A stretch of 14,728 bases of DNA from Limnochordia bacterium (GCA_023230925.1 JALNWK010000062.1:1-14728), one strand, 5' to 3'; counted from the stretch's first letter, positions 7,245 through 14,699 are shown. Translations and numbers: made by a program. The notes: a model not told the origin generated them from the letters alone.

Positions 7245-7898
7245 GTGCGTATACTTATTGCAGTTATCTTATCCGTAATTGTGTTCTTTCTGCTAGTGGA
7301 CGGTGCGGTAGATTACAAAGGCAAGGGGTATATCGTTGGACCCGACGGTATTGCCCGACCGGTTGTAGATGGCTTTGATTTCCCCGTGGGAAATCGCGAC
7401 GGAGATGGCTGGGGCATTACTGGATATGCTTTCTTAGAGTGGAGTTACCATAGCAACTCCTGGCATCCGGGGGAGGATTGGAATACCGTTGAAGGAAACG
7501 ACTTCGGCCTGCCTGTTTACGCGGTGGCCAATGGGTTAGTTGTTGATTCCTTGTGGAATCGGGCCATGGGCAATATTGTACAGATAGAGCATGTATTAGA
7601 GGATGGTAGTTACATCTATTCTCAATATGCCCATCTAAATGAGCGGTATGTAGAGCAAAAAGAGATAGTCTACCGGCGGCAGATCATTGGTACCATCGGA
7701 ACAGGCCCCTATCGTCGGTTTGCTCCTCACTTGCATTTTGAACTTAGAACGGCTCCTTTAGCCGCTAATGCCTGGCCCAGAGTTGGGGGGCAGGCATTTG
7801 ATCTAGACGAATTGCTCAAATACTGGATCAATCCGTCGGAGTTTATCGCCCAGAGACGTCCGGGGACGTATTCCCCTTACCCTCCTCGGTCTCACTAG
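7245..7898 (+). CDS. Membrane-anchored M23 (LytM-type) metallopeptidase
   Basis: A 217-residue cell-wall peptidase or M23-domain regulator. Residues 2-19 are a hydrophobic signal anchor (ILIAVILSVIVFFLLV) with no clear cleavage site. The M23 core follows, with the zinc motif H74-P-G-E-D78, the strand segment YSQYAHL (His130), and H162-L-H164 (PHLHFEL). The canonical HxGxD, central His and HxH set is complete, so the domain should bind zinc and be active; M23 enzymes cut peptidoglycan cross-bridges or stem peptides. The GTG start follows a GGGGTGAGG ribosome binding site. Its last 18 codons overlap the 3' end of the opposing PBP-like gene by 56 nt, so the two transcripts are complementary there. 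A link to sporulation or cell-wall remodelling is possible but not shown. Confidence 0.85.
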   Translation: MRILIAVILSVIVFFLLVDGAVDYKGKGYIVGPDGIARPVVDGFDFPVGNRDGDGWGITGYAFLEWSYHSNSWHPGEDWNTVEGNDFGLPVYAVANGLVVDSLWNRAMGNIVQIEHVLEDGSYIYSQYAHLNERYVEQKEIVYRRQIIGTIGTGPYRRFAPHLHFELRTAPLAANAWPRVGGQAFDLDELLKYWINPSEFIAQRRPGTYSPYPPRSH

Positions 7899-9768
7899 GT
7901 TCTTCTGGCTCTACGGGTTCTTTGGGTGCTTCTGGCTCCACGGGTTCTTCAGGTTCTTCCTTTGGTGTCTCCTGTTCAGGAGTTGGTGTTGGGGTAGGAG
8001 TTGGGCTTGGCGGTGGTGGCGTAACAGGTAATCTAGAAACGGCTTGGGCAGGATGTAGGTAACAAGGAGTTGTTGGTTGGGTACCTTGAATAAATGCGCT
8101 GTTTTCCTTAGCAGGACAGTTTACCGTAGCCAGGTAACCGGTGTAGATGTCTACTTCGATTCCCTGTACAATAGATGCTGGCCTCTGGAACCCATCTGTA
8201 TCCTCCGCTGCTATTTCGTCCATAAACTGCTTCCAAAGGGAACTGGCCGATGGGTCGGATTCTTCGGGTATTTCAACAAGATAGACTGCCACTAACAGAT
8301 CTGGGGAGTACCCAATAAAGATCCGATTATCTACATTGCCTTTACCGGCTGCTGTTCCGCCAAACTCTAACTTTGCCGCCACTCCCTTGGTGAATTCCGC
8401 AGTCAAAAGATCTGTTATCAGGTATGCCACTTGGGGAGTAATGACTTCGTTTTCCTGAATCTTATGTTCAAACACCGTTTGGTCATTATCTATGCCGGAT
8501 ACCTTTTGTACGATGGTGGGTTGAAGTAAGTTGCCACCACCCGCAAAGGGGATATAGGCGCCAATCAAGTTCAGAAGGGGGATGGCACCTTGACCAGTGG
8601 CTAGCTCTTCGGCCTTTGTGGCATCGATGGATCCTAAACCAAGGCTATTGGTGAATTTGGTAAACTCTTCTTTGTTTAGCTTCCCTAAAATCCATTGGGG
8701 CAGATCTTGTGGTGTTTGGACTACAGAATGCTTTAAAGTGATGTTTCCTGTCGGACTGGGGGTAAATGGGACGAGGGTGTTTAGCCGAAATCCCTGGGTT
8801 ATGGCTGAAGCATAAAGGATGGGATTAAAGGTTGCTCCCGGCTGCACCTCCTCCAAAGTAGGATTCTTATCTTGCTTACCTTCGGAGATCAATGCACGGA
8901 TGAGACCTGAAGCTGGGTCTATAGCAATCAAGACTCCTGACAGGTTTTTGGGCCAGATTTGGCGGGCTGCCTCTTGCAGATTGGGATCGATACTAGTTAT
9001 AACGTTAAGCCCTGCATTTGGTACCCTGTTGTTTTGTAGCTGTTGAGTGACCAGGGCCGCTAGGTTTTTCGTGGTGGTGGCATTGGGCGAGACCACCTCT
9101 ACAGAAATCTCTTTCGCTTTCTTGCTTTCGCTGGCGGTGATATATCCTAGTTCATTCATCTTATCTAAGATTTCATTACGCCGGTTAGCCGCCTTAACCG
9201 GATGGGTGTAAGGGGAGTATTCCTCTGGTCCACCTAGTATTGCAGCCAAAAGCGCGCTTTGGGCCAAATCCATTTTAGTCGGGGAGATATTAAAATAAGT
9301 AAGGGAAGCATCGGTAATACCTTGGATGTCTTTGCCGAAATCCCCTTGATTCATTAGTATTGCAAGTTTCTCTTCTTCAGACAGACGGTTGCGAACCGCT
9401 AGGTTCCCGATTTTACTTTCCAGTGCCCGAGCGACGCCAACGTGGGGACCCACAAGAAACTGCTGGGTGATCTGTTCTGTAAGGGTGTTTTTCCCTGGTG
9501 GTTGTAGAGTAACCGCGGCCTGAAAGGCTTGTTTTGTATGAGATGGCAACTTATCTATAGCCACAAAGCTGCCGGCATCGGATCCGGTTTGGGCGATTAG
9601 TTGCCCATTGGCATCATAGATCTGGATTCCCTCTGTCTTGGGTTCTTGCTGGATCCGTTTTATCGTAGAGAGATCCTTCATGTAGATAATGGTCGGCACG
9701 ATAAGTAGTAGTAAAATGACGATAATAGTTGCTAATGCGTATTTGCTGCGGTTATTTTGCATACCCAT
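7843..9768 (-). CDS. Class A PBP-like pseudoenzyme (degenerate GT51 and transpeptidase domains)
   Basis: A 641-residue protein with the layout of a bifunctional penicillin-binding protein: an N-terminal membrane anchor (about residues 11-30), a GT51-like domain (about 75-215), a transpeptidase-like domain (about 255-575) and a Pro/Glu-rich tail. The GT51 domain keeps ITQQ, YF and RRNEILDKMNELGYIT elements. The catalytic EDxxFxxHxG loop is replaced by a short AAVTLQPPG stretch, and the second catalytic Glu region reads ESKIGNLA. In the transpeptidase half, the active-site PGSTFKP box is PGATFNP (Ser to Ala313, Lys to Asn316, counting from the GTG at 9771), no SxN motif is recognisable, and the KTGT box region reads AGKGNV. 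The frame has no break. It is therefore probably a noncatalytic scaffold or sensor rather than a decayed gene. The start is ATG 9768 after AAAGGG; ATG 9762 is an alternative. Confidence 0.8.
   Translation of the reverse strand: MGMQNNRSKYALATIIVILLLLIVPTIIYMKDLSTIKRIQQEPKTEGIQIYDANGQLIAQTGSDAGSFVAIDKLPSHTKQAFQAAVTLQPPGKNTLTEQITQQFLVGPHVGVARALESKIGNLAVRNRLSEEEKLAILMNQGDFGKDIQGITDASLTYFNISPTKMDLAQSALLAAILGGPEEYSPYTHPVKAANRRNEILDKMNELGYITASESKKAKEISVEVVSPNATTTKNLAALVTQQLQNNRVPNAGLNVITSIDPNLQEAARQIWPKNLSGVLIAIDPASGLIRALISEGKQDKNPTLEEVQPGATFNPILYASAITQGFRLNTLVPFTPSPTGNITLKHSVVQTPQDLPQWILGKLNKEEFTKFTNSLGLGSIDATKAEELATGQGAIPLLNLIGAYIPFAGGGNLLQPTIVQKVSGIDNDQTVFEHKIQENEVITPQVAYLITDLLTAEFTKGVAAKLEFGGTAAGKGNVDNRIFIGYSPDLLVAVYLVEIPEESDPSASSLWKQFMDEIAAEDTDGFQRPASIVQGIEVDIYTGYLATVNCPAKENSAFIQGTQPTTPCYLHPAQAVSRLPVTPPPPSPTPTPTPTPEQETPKEEPEEPVEPEAPKEPVEPEEPSETEEGKGNTSPDVSGR
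7898..7949. repeat. 27-bp tandem duplication in the PBP-like tail
   Basis: Two copies of a 25-bp sequence (7898-7922 and 7925-7949) differ at two positions and lie 27 bp apart. They encode a nine-residue repeat of the form EPVEPEAPK/EPVEPEEPS. A Pro-Thr dipeptide run lies just upstream in the protein (about 7972-8003). This is a length-variable, acidic, probably disordered tail. Confidence 0.7.
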
Positions 9769-9813
9769 CACACCCTTTTATTCTTGAAAATAGTATGGGT
9801 GGTTTAGCAGGGC

Positions 9814-9843
9814 CTTATCCTGGATCATTCAGGTAAGATGATC
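9814..9843 (-). promoter_or_regulatory. Two mutually exclusive hairpins upstream of the PBP-like gene
   Basis: Plus-strand CTTATCCTG (9814-9822) can pair with CAGGTAAG (9830-9837), with one bulged T. GATCAT (9823-9828) can instead pair with ATGATC (9838-9843), using the loop and 3' arm of the first hairpin. They lie 46-75 nt upstream of the PBP-like start. They may be a leader switch, an operator, or chance. Confidence 0.3.
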
Positions 9844-10130
9844 ATAAAGTGAAATCACCCAAGAGTATCGACATTATGCGGGGGAGAAGTCCAAGCCGTC
9901 CGAAATCCACGTCTGTGGTTTCGCTCCATAGTATCTGGTCAAAGCAGCAGCTGGATGTTTGTTCTTTCGGATTAAACAGAGTTGTCTCCTTCGGCCTAGG
10001 CTTGTTGTCAATAGCCTCATCGGTGTCATAACGTAGGGTGCATCTATCCGGGGACCAAAGAAGGAAACATAGGTTCTGGTGACGAATCAAAGAGTAGCAT
10101 TTTCTTCTCGGTGCAAAGGTAGGCTTGGGC
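9844..10130. other. Intergenic region without a supported gene
   Basis: The gap between the divergent PBP-like and helicase genes is about 360 nt. I see no gene with a ribosome binding site. A minus-strand frame (9842-10132) has none and resembles no family I know. A hairpin is present at 9901-9923 (CGAAATCCAC, loop GTCT, GTGGTTTCG, one bulged T). TCCGAAA (9899-9905) can also pair with TTTCGGA (9965-9971), and CAAGCC (9892-9897) with GGCTTG (9999-10004). An uncharacterised small RNA cannot be excluded. Confidence 0.4.
10005..10032 (+). promoter_or_regulatory. Candidate sigma-A promoter for the mrfAB-like operon
   Basis: TTGTCA (10005-10010, 5 of 6 matches to -35) is followed after 16 nt by CATAAC (10027-10032, 4 of 6 matches to -10). 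It lies about 100 nt upstream of the helicase start. Confidence 0.35.
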
Positions 10131-12398
10131 ATGGATCTTGCTTCGTTACTAACACATATGAAAACATCACCCAGATTACAGGAACGGTTTACCTGCTGGA
10201 GGTCGATTCCAGAAAGGCCGGCCCGTTTTGGCCCATGGCCTCCTAGTCTTGATCCTCGGCTACAGGAGGTCTTAGGAGCTCGAGGGATCGAGAAGCTTTA
10301 CACCCATCAGTCCCAAGCGATTGAAAGGGTATTGGAAGGGCGTAATACTGTTGTTGTTACTCCAACGGCTTCGGGTAAGACCCTTTGTTATAATCTACCG
10401 GTACTAGACGGAATCCTAAAGGATGATAGCCTCCGTGCGTTGTACATTTTCCCAACGAAGGCCTTGGCCACAGATCAGGTCAGTGAGCTACATGAATTTG
10501 TGACAGATCTTGGTGCACAAATCAGAACCTTTACCTATGATGGGGATACTCCCGTTGATGCCCGGCGGAAGATTCGGGTCGCAGGCCACATTGTTGTCAC
10601 CAATCCGGACATGCTCCATACCGGTATCCTTCCCCATCACACCAAATGGGTGAAGTTGTTTGAAAACCTGAAGTACATTGTGATCGATGAGGTGCACACC
10701 TATCGTGGCATATTTGGCTCCCATTTTGCTAATGTTCTAAGAAGATTAGAGCGGATCTGCCGTTTCTATGGTTCAAGTCCCCAATATATCTGTACTTCAG
10801 CAACCATCGGTAATCCAGACCAACTTGCCGCATCCCTGACAGGATGCGAGATCGAATTGATAGACGACAATGGTTCTCCGGCGGGAAAGAAACACTTTGC
10901 TATGTATAATCCCCCGGTGGTCAATAGGGAGTTGGGTATTCGCAGAAGCAGCCTTCTGGAAACAGCGGATGTGGCCGAAGAGCTGATTAAAAGTGAAGTA
11001 CAGACCATTGTTTTTGCTCGGAGTCGTCTCAACACAGAAATATTGGTGACTTACATAAAGGAGCGGGCCGCCCGCAACCTGTATTCCCCTGATTTGGTGC
11101 GGGGGTACCGAGGCGGCTATTTGCCCACTGAACGCAGGGCGATTGAACAGGAACTACGGGAGGGAAAAGTCGGAGTAGTCGTCTCTACCAATGCGCTGGA
11201 GCTGGGGATAGATATCGGTCAGCTGGAAGTATGTGTCCTATGCGGGTATCCTGGATCTGTAGCGAGCACTTGGCAACGCTCAGGACGGGCGGGGCGCAGG
11301 TCGAATACTTCTGCGACGATTCTTGTTGCTAGTAGTAGCCCCCTAGACCAATATATCGTGAGTAATCCAGACTACTTTTTCGAGAGCACTCCAGAACAGG
11401 CCTTCATTAACCCAGATAACCTCGTGATCCTAGCAGCTCATCTAAAATGCGCTGCTTTCGAATTGCCCTTCCTGGAAAAAGAAGGGTTTGGTCCGGATAT
11501 TAGCCGTGAAATCCTCGATCTTTTGGCCCGGCAGGGGATACTACGCCATACTGGTGGCCGCTATTATTGGTCTAGTGACAACTTTCCGGCTAACCAGATT
11601 AGCCTACGCAGTGCAGCCACGGATAACGTGGTGATTATCGACATTACCCGTACGGGTACGCCAAGGGCCATCGGCGAAATCGATTATTTTAGCGCCTTTA
11701 CCACTGTTCATGATGAGGCCATCTATTTGCATGAAGGAAAGCAGTTCCATGTGGACAAGCTAGATTTCAAAGAGAAAAAGGCCTATGTCAAGCAGGTTGA
11801 TGTGGACTATTACACTGACGCGGATCTAGCCGTTTCGGTGAAGGTGATTGACGTTTTCCAGCAGACGATGACAGAACCGTCTGTAATCTGCCATGGAGAA
11901 GTATTGGTAACCGCCGTTGCGACTATTTTCAAGAAAGTGCGGTTCCGTACCCATGAGAACCTAGGATGGGGGCAGATTAGCTTGCCCGAGGAGCAGATGC
12001 ACACCTCGGCTTGTTGGCTTTCCTTGGGTGAGGAAATAGAAGACCGCTACACCAAGGAGGAATTACAGGATGCTCTTGTGGGTATGGCCTATTTGTTGGC
12101 TGGCCTTGCTCCTTTGTTTCTATCCTGTGATGCGTCGGATATCCGCGTTTTTTGCGAGGTTCGTTCGCCCTTCACCCAGCAACCCACGGTATATCTATAC
12201 GATCGCTATCCCGGAGGAGTTGGGTTAAGCGAGAAACTGTATACAATAATGAATGAGCTGCTTCTTCGTGCTCTAGAGCGAGTGAGACATTGCGATTGTC
12301 CTGCGGGGTGTCCCTCCTGTGTTGGACCTAGCTGCCAAGACAAAGAGATTACAGCCAGATTGCTAGCTGAGGTGGTAGGTGTTGAGTCTAGCCGATAG
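10131..12398 (+). CDS. mrfA: DEAD/DEAH-box helicase with C-terminal Cys cluster, MrfA (YprA)-like
   Basis: A superfamily 2 helicase of 755 residues. The B. subtilis relative MrfA (YprA) acts with the exonuclease MrfB in excision repair of mitomycin C adducts. Visible motifs are TPTASGKT (motif I, about 77-84), DEVH (II, 186-189), SATI (III, 223-226), and STNALELGID with QRSGRAGRR in the second RecA-like domain (VI, about 382-390). The C-terminal family domain (DUF1998/MZB type) ends in a cysteine cluster with Cys721, 723, 727, 730 and 735 (CDCPAGCPSCVGPSC), the expected zinc site. An in-frame TTG at 10125 overlaps the ribosome binding site AAAGGTAGG (10115-10123), so ATG 10131 is used. The gene overlaps the following mrfB-like gene by 20 nt, so translation is probably coupled. 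All helicase motifs look intact. Confidence 0.9.
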   Translation: MDLASLLTHMKTSPRLQERFTCWRSIPERPARFGPWPPSLDPRLQEVLGARGIEKLYTHQSQAIERVLEGRNTVVVTPTASGKTLCYNLPVLDGILKDDSLRALYIFPTKALATDQVSELHEFVTDLGAQIRTFTYDGDTPVDARRKIRVAGHIVVTNPDMLHTGILPHHTKWVKLFENLKYIVIDEVHTYRGIFGSHFANVLRRLERICRFYGSSPQYICTSATIGNPDQLAASLTGCEIELIDDNGSPAGKKHFAMYNPPVVNRELGIRRSSLLETADVAEELIKSEVQTIVFARSRLNTEILVTYIKERAARNLYSPDLVRGYRGGYLPTERRAIEQELREGKVGVVVSTNALELGIDIGQLEVCVLCGYPGSVASTWQRSGRAGRRSNTSATILVASSSPLDQYIVSNPDYFFESTPEQAFINPDNLVILAAHLKCAAFELPFLEKEGFGPDISREILDLLARQGILRHTGGRYYWSSDNFPANQISLRSAATDNVVIIDITRTGTPRAIGEIDYFSAFTTVHDEAIYLHEGKQFHVDKLDFKEKKAYVKQVDVDYYTDADLAVSVKVIDVFQQTMTEPSVICHGEVLVTAVATIFKKVRFRTHENLGWGQISLPEEQMHTSACWLSLGEEIEDRYTKEELQDALVGMAYLLAGLAPLFLSCDASDIRVFCEVRSPFTQQPTVYLYDRYPGGVGLSEKLYTIMNELLLRALERVRHCDCPAGCPSCVGPSCQDKEITARLLAEVVGVESSR

Positions 12399-13587
12399 AT
12401 TGCGCATGTTTGAAACAAGTTGTGAGTCTGCCCCGAAAGTAGACTTTCAAGCATTGCCTTGGCAACTAGGCGGAGTATTGCAGACTAATCAGTGGGGAAC
12501 CTATCTTCTTTGCGATGCGCATTATCCTTTAGATTACTATCACGGAGACAGACAGCTGGGTTCATTGCTGCGGTATCATGGTCAGTCCGTGGACTGTATT
12601 AGCCCTTGCTTCGATCAGAAGTTGGATCTAGATCAGCTTGTCTTTCTAGATACGGAAACAACCGGGTTAAGCCGGGGAACCGGCACCTATGTATTCTTGG
12701 TAGGGCTAGGGTACTTTACGGAAACTGGCTTTAGAATCAGTCAATACTTCTTGCCTGACTATAGTGAGGAACTGGCTATGTTGTCCCGTCTTAGTGAGGA
12801 ACTAGGCCCAAAAACAGGACTAGTCTCATTTAACGGTAAGGCCTTCGATGTTCCACTATTGCAGACTAGACTGATCTGCCAGCGGCTTCCCCAATGGCAC
12901 CTACCAAAGATGCACATGGATCTACTACACCCAGCTAGGCGATTGTGGAAGGGCACACTAGATAGTTGTAGCCTTTCTTCTTTGGAGGTCAATGTGTTGG
13001 GATTTAGCCGAAGGGATGATGTACCCGGCTATTTGATCCCGGAACGCTATTTCAACTATCTCGCTTCCTGTGATGCAACTCCCCTAAAAGAGGTGCTAAG
13101 ACATAACCGCCAGGATATCCTATCGATGGTTACCCTGACTGAATTGCTAATTCGCATATACAGTGCACCGGAACTAATTGATGATCCTAAGATGCTAATG
13201 CGGGTGGCAAAGCACCGCGCTTCCCTAGGGGATTCTTTAGGTGCCGAGGCACTATATGCACAAGTTCTAAGGGAGAAAAGCCCCTCTAGCTATGGTCCCT
13301 TAGCCATGGGAAGACTTGCTAAAATCTATAAAAGACAGGGCAAATGGGGCCCTGCCATAGATTTGTGGTACCGGCTGATCGCTGAAGGAGGTCGGTTCGA
13401 ACTAGAACCCTTCGAGGAGCTGGCAAAGTACTACGAACATAGAGAAAAGGACTATCCACAGGCGATCAAAATCGTCAATGAGGCTATTTGCCGGATCAAA
13501 AGTGATCCCCTGCAGCGCAAGCTAAATAACGATAGTTTATCTAGGCTAGATTACCGACTAGAGCGCTTGCAACGCAAGTTAGGCTGA
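12379..13587 (+). CDS. mrfB: RNase H-like DEDD exonuclease with TPR-like tail, MrfB (YprB)-like
   Basis: A 402-residue protein with an RNase H-fold 3'-5' exonuclease domain (about residues 85-260). The acidic residues of the DEDD type are present: D91 and E93 in FLDTETTGL (Exo I), D157 in FNGKAFDVPLL (Exo II), and H242/D246 in HNRQDILSM (Exo III). The C-terminal part (about 265-400) has TPR-like helical pairs, with segments such as DSLGAEALYAQVLRE and YKRQGKWGPAIDLWYRLIAE. This is the architecture of B. subtilis MrfB (YprB), the nuclease partner of MrfA in mitomycin-damage repair. The GTG start overlaps the end of the helicase gene and follows GAGGTGG; TTG 12382 is an alternative. It converges on the ZIP transporter gene with 4 nt between stops and no terminator between them. 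Confidence 0.88.
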   Translation: MLSLADRLRMFETSCESAPKVDFQALPWQLGGVLQTNQWGTYLLCDAHYPLDYYHGDRQLGSLLRYHGQSVDCISPCFDQKLDLDQLVFLDTETTGLSRGTGTYVFLVGLGYFTETGFRISQYFLPDYSEELAMLSRLSEELGPKTGLVSFNGKAFDVPLLQTRLICQRLPQWHLPKMHMDLLHPARRLWKGTLDSCSLSSLEVNVLGFSRRDDVPGYLIPERYFNYLASCDATPLKEVLRHNRQDILSMVTLTELLIRIYSAPELIDDPKMLMRVAKHRASLGDSLGAEALYAQVLREKSPSSYGPLAMGRLAKIYKRQGKWGPAIDLWYRLIAEGGRFELEPFEELAKYYEHREKDYPQAIKIVNEAICRIKSDPLQRKLNNDSLSRLDYRLERLQRKLG

Positions 13588-13591
13588 CTGG

Positions 13592-14329
13592 TCACAATGT
13601 AATGGTCAGGACTAAGGCCACAAGAACGCCGAGGATGATCCCCTTGCTCGCGGAGGATCGTTCACCGAGGGAGTACGCATCAGGTAATAGTTCACTGAAG
13701 GTTATGTATAGCATGGCACCTGCTGCGAGTCCTAGGGCCCAGGCTAAAGAGGCAGCGGATATATCCCCAAGAAGATGTCCTCCTAAGGCACCAATGCCTG
13801 TGGGAAGACCAGCTAAGGCCGTTGCCGCGATAATTGACCCCGGTGTGGTATTGGAGCATTTGAGCATAGTTCCCATGGCTAGTCCCTCGGGAAGGTTGTG
13901 CAAAGCCATGATAAAAGCAAGGCTAGCACCTAGCTTGATTTCTGCGCTAAACCCGGCGCCAATAGCAAAACCTTCGGGGATATTGTGCATGGCGATACTG
14001 ATACCAAGTAAAATGCCTACTTTTTTAAAGTGACAGTCTTTGCTGTCAGAACTATAATGGATATGGGGTAAGAGATAATCCAAGGACAAAATTAGTGCCA
14101 TCCCTGCGATGATGCCGAAGAAGGAACTGCTGATAAACCCTGTGGCAAGGGCCTCAGGGATCAGGTCGAGGAATGTTATCGAAAGCATAATGCCACCGGA
14201 TAACCCTAAAAAAAGCCCCGTTAGCCGATTGGAAGGACGGGGTATTAGTGCAACTAAAAAGCCTCCGCCTGCGGTACCAATTACGCCAGCGAAAGTTGCT
14301 ATGGCTACTACATTTAGTAGGGAATGCAT
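13592..14329 (-). CDS. ZIP-family divalent metal transporter
   Basis: A polytopic membrane protein of 245 residues with about eight hydrophobic segments, the usual ZIP topology. ZIP proteins bring Zn2+, Fe2+ or Mn2+ into the cytoplasm, though some bacterial members have other directions or ions. The two signature metal motifs are HNIPEG in helix 4 (about residues 115-120) and HNLPEG in helix 5 (about 144-149). A short His-containing loop (HIHYSSDSKDCHF) lies before helix 4 and may help bind metal. The metal cannot be assigned from sequence. The longest frame begins at a GTG (14341) that overlaps the ribosome binding site AGGTGG; ATG 14329, eight bases after it, is preferred. The gene is expressed away from the rrn operon and converges on mrfB. 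Confidence 0.9.
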   Translation of the reverse strand: MHSLLNVVAIATFAGVIGTAGGGFLVALIPRPSNRLTGLFLGLSGGIMLSITFLDLIPEALATGFISSSFFGIIAGMALILSLDYLLPHIHYSSDSKDCHFKKVGILLGISIAMHNIPEGFAIGAGFSAEIKLGASLAFIMALHNLPEGLAMGTMLKCSNTTPGSIIAATALAGLPTGIGALGGHLLGDISAASLAWALGLAAGAMLYITFSELLPDAYSLGERSSASKGIILGVLVALVLTITL

Positions 14330-14374
14330 TTCAAGACCCACCTGCCTGCTACATAGTATCTACTGCTAATCCAA

Positions 14375-14400
14375 GTATGATTCTATCATACCTGTGATAG
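14375..14400 (-). promoter_or_regulatory. Interlocked inverted repeats upstream of the ZIP gene
   Basis: GTATGAT (14375-14381), a TCT spacer and ATCATAC (14385-14391) form a perfect 7-bp inverted repeat 46 nt upstream of the ZIP start. CTATCA (14383-14388) and TGATAG (14395-14400) form a second, overlapping repeat. This is a candidate repressor site. It does not clearly match the Zur, Fur or MntR boxes known to me. Confidence 0.4.
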
Positions 14401-14519
14401 TTATTGTCCATCCCGGTGCACAGGAATCCATTGTTAACTGTGAAGGAGCATAATCAAGCTAAATAGCAAAAAACCCATTCTAGAAGGGACAACTACACAT
14501 AAACCGACATTGCGGCGGG

Positions 14520-14548
14520 TTGCTCTAAGCTTCTAAACGTGATACATT
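14520..14548 (+). promoter_or_regulatory. Candidate rrn promoter
   Basis: TTGCTC (14520-14525) and TACATT (14543-14548) are spaced by 17 nt, upstream of the boxA-like motif and 16S. The -35 match is weak (3 of 6). It is the best placed pair I can find in the leader, and another promoter may lie further upstream. Confidence 0.3.
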
Positions 14549-14565
14549 AAAGAACGTCGCCCAGA

Positions 14566-14604
14566 TGCGCTTGGCGCAACGGCGGCATCAGCACTTTGAC
14601 AACT
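14566..14604 (+). promoter_or_regulatory. rrn leader boxB-like hairpin and boxA-like antitermination site
   Basis: TGCGC (14566-14570), loop TTG and GCGCA (14574-14578) form a small hairpin. It is followed by AGCACTTTGACAACTG (about 14590-14605), which resembles the boxA element that recruits NusB/S10 for rRNA antitermination in Bacillota leaders (TGYTCTTTGAAAACT type). The boxB-boxA order and the position about 100 nt before 16S fit. Confidence 0.5.
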
Positions 14605-14699
14605 GAACAGTATACGAAAAGCGAGAAGCCTTGAGATTTAAATTAAGCTAAGGATTTAGCTCAAAGTAGATCCTAGGGTGCTTCGGCACTTTAGATAAA

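Noticed and set aside
9842..10132. Minus-strand 96-codon frame between the PBP-like and helicase genes
   Set aside because: It has no ribosome binding site, starts inside the helicase gene and has a composition unlike a folded protein with no recognised family. It is most likely a chance frame.
13588..13591. Bidirectional terminator between mrfB and the ZIP gene
   Set aside because: Only 4 nt separate the stop codons and no stem-loop with a T-tract is visible around them.
14596..14616. TTGACA followed by TATACG near the 16S gene, as a promoter
   Set aside because: The spacing is only 9 nt. The TTGACA is better explained as part of the boxA-like CTTTGACAACTG motif of the rrn leader.
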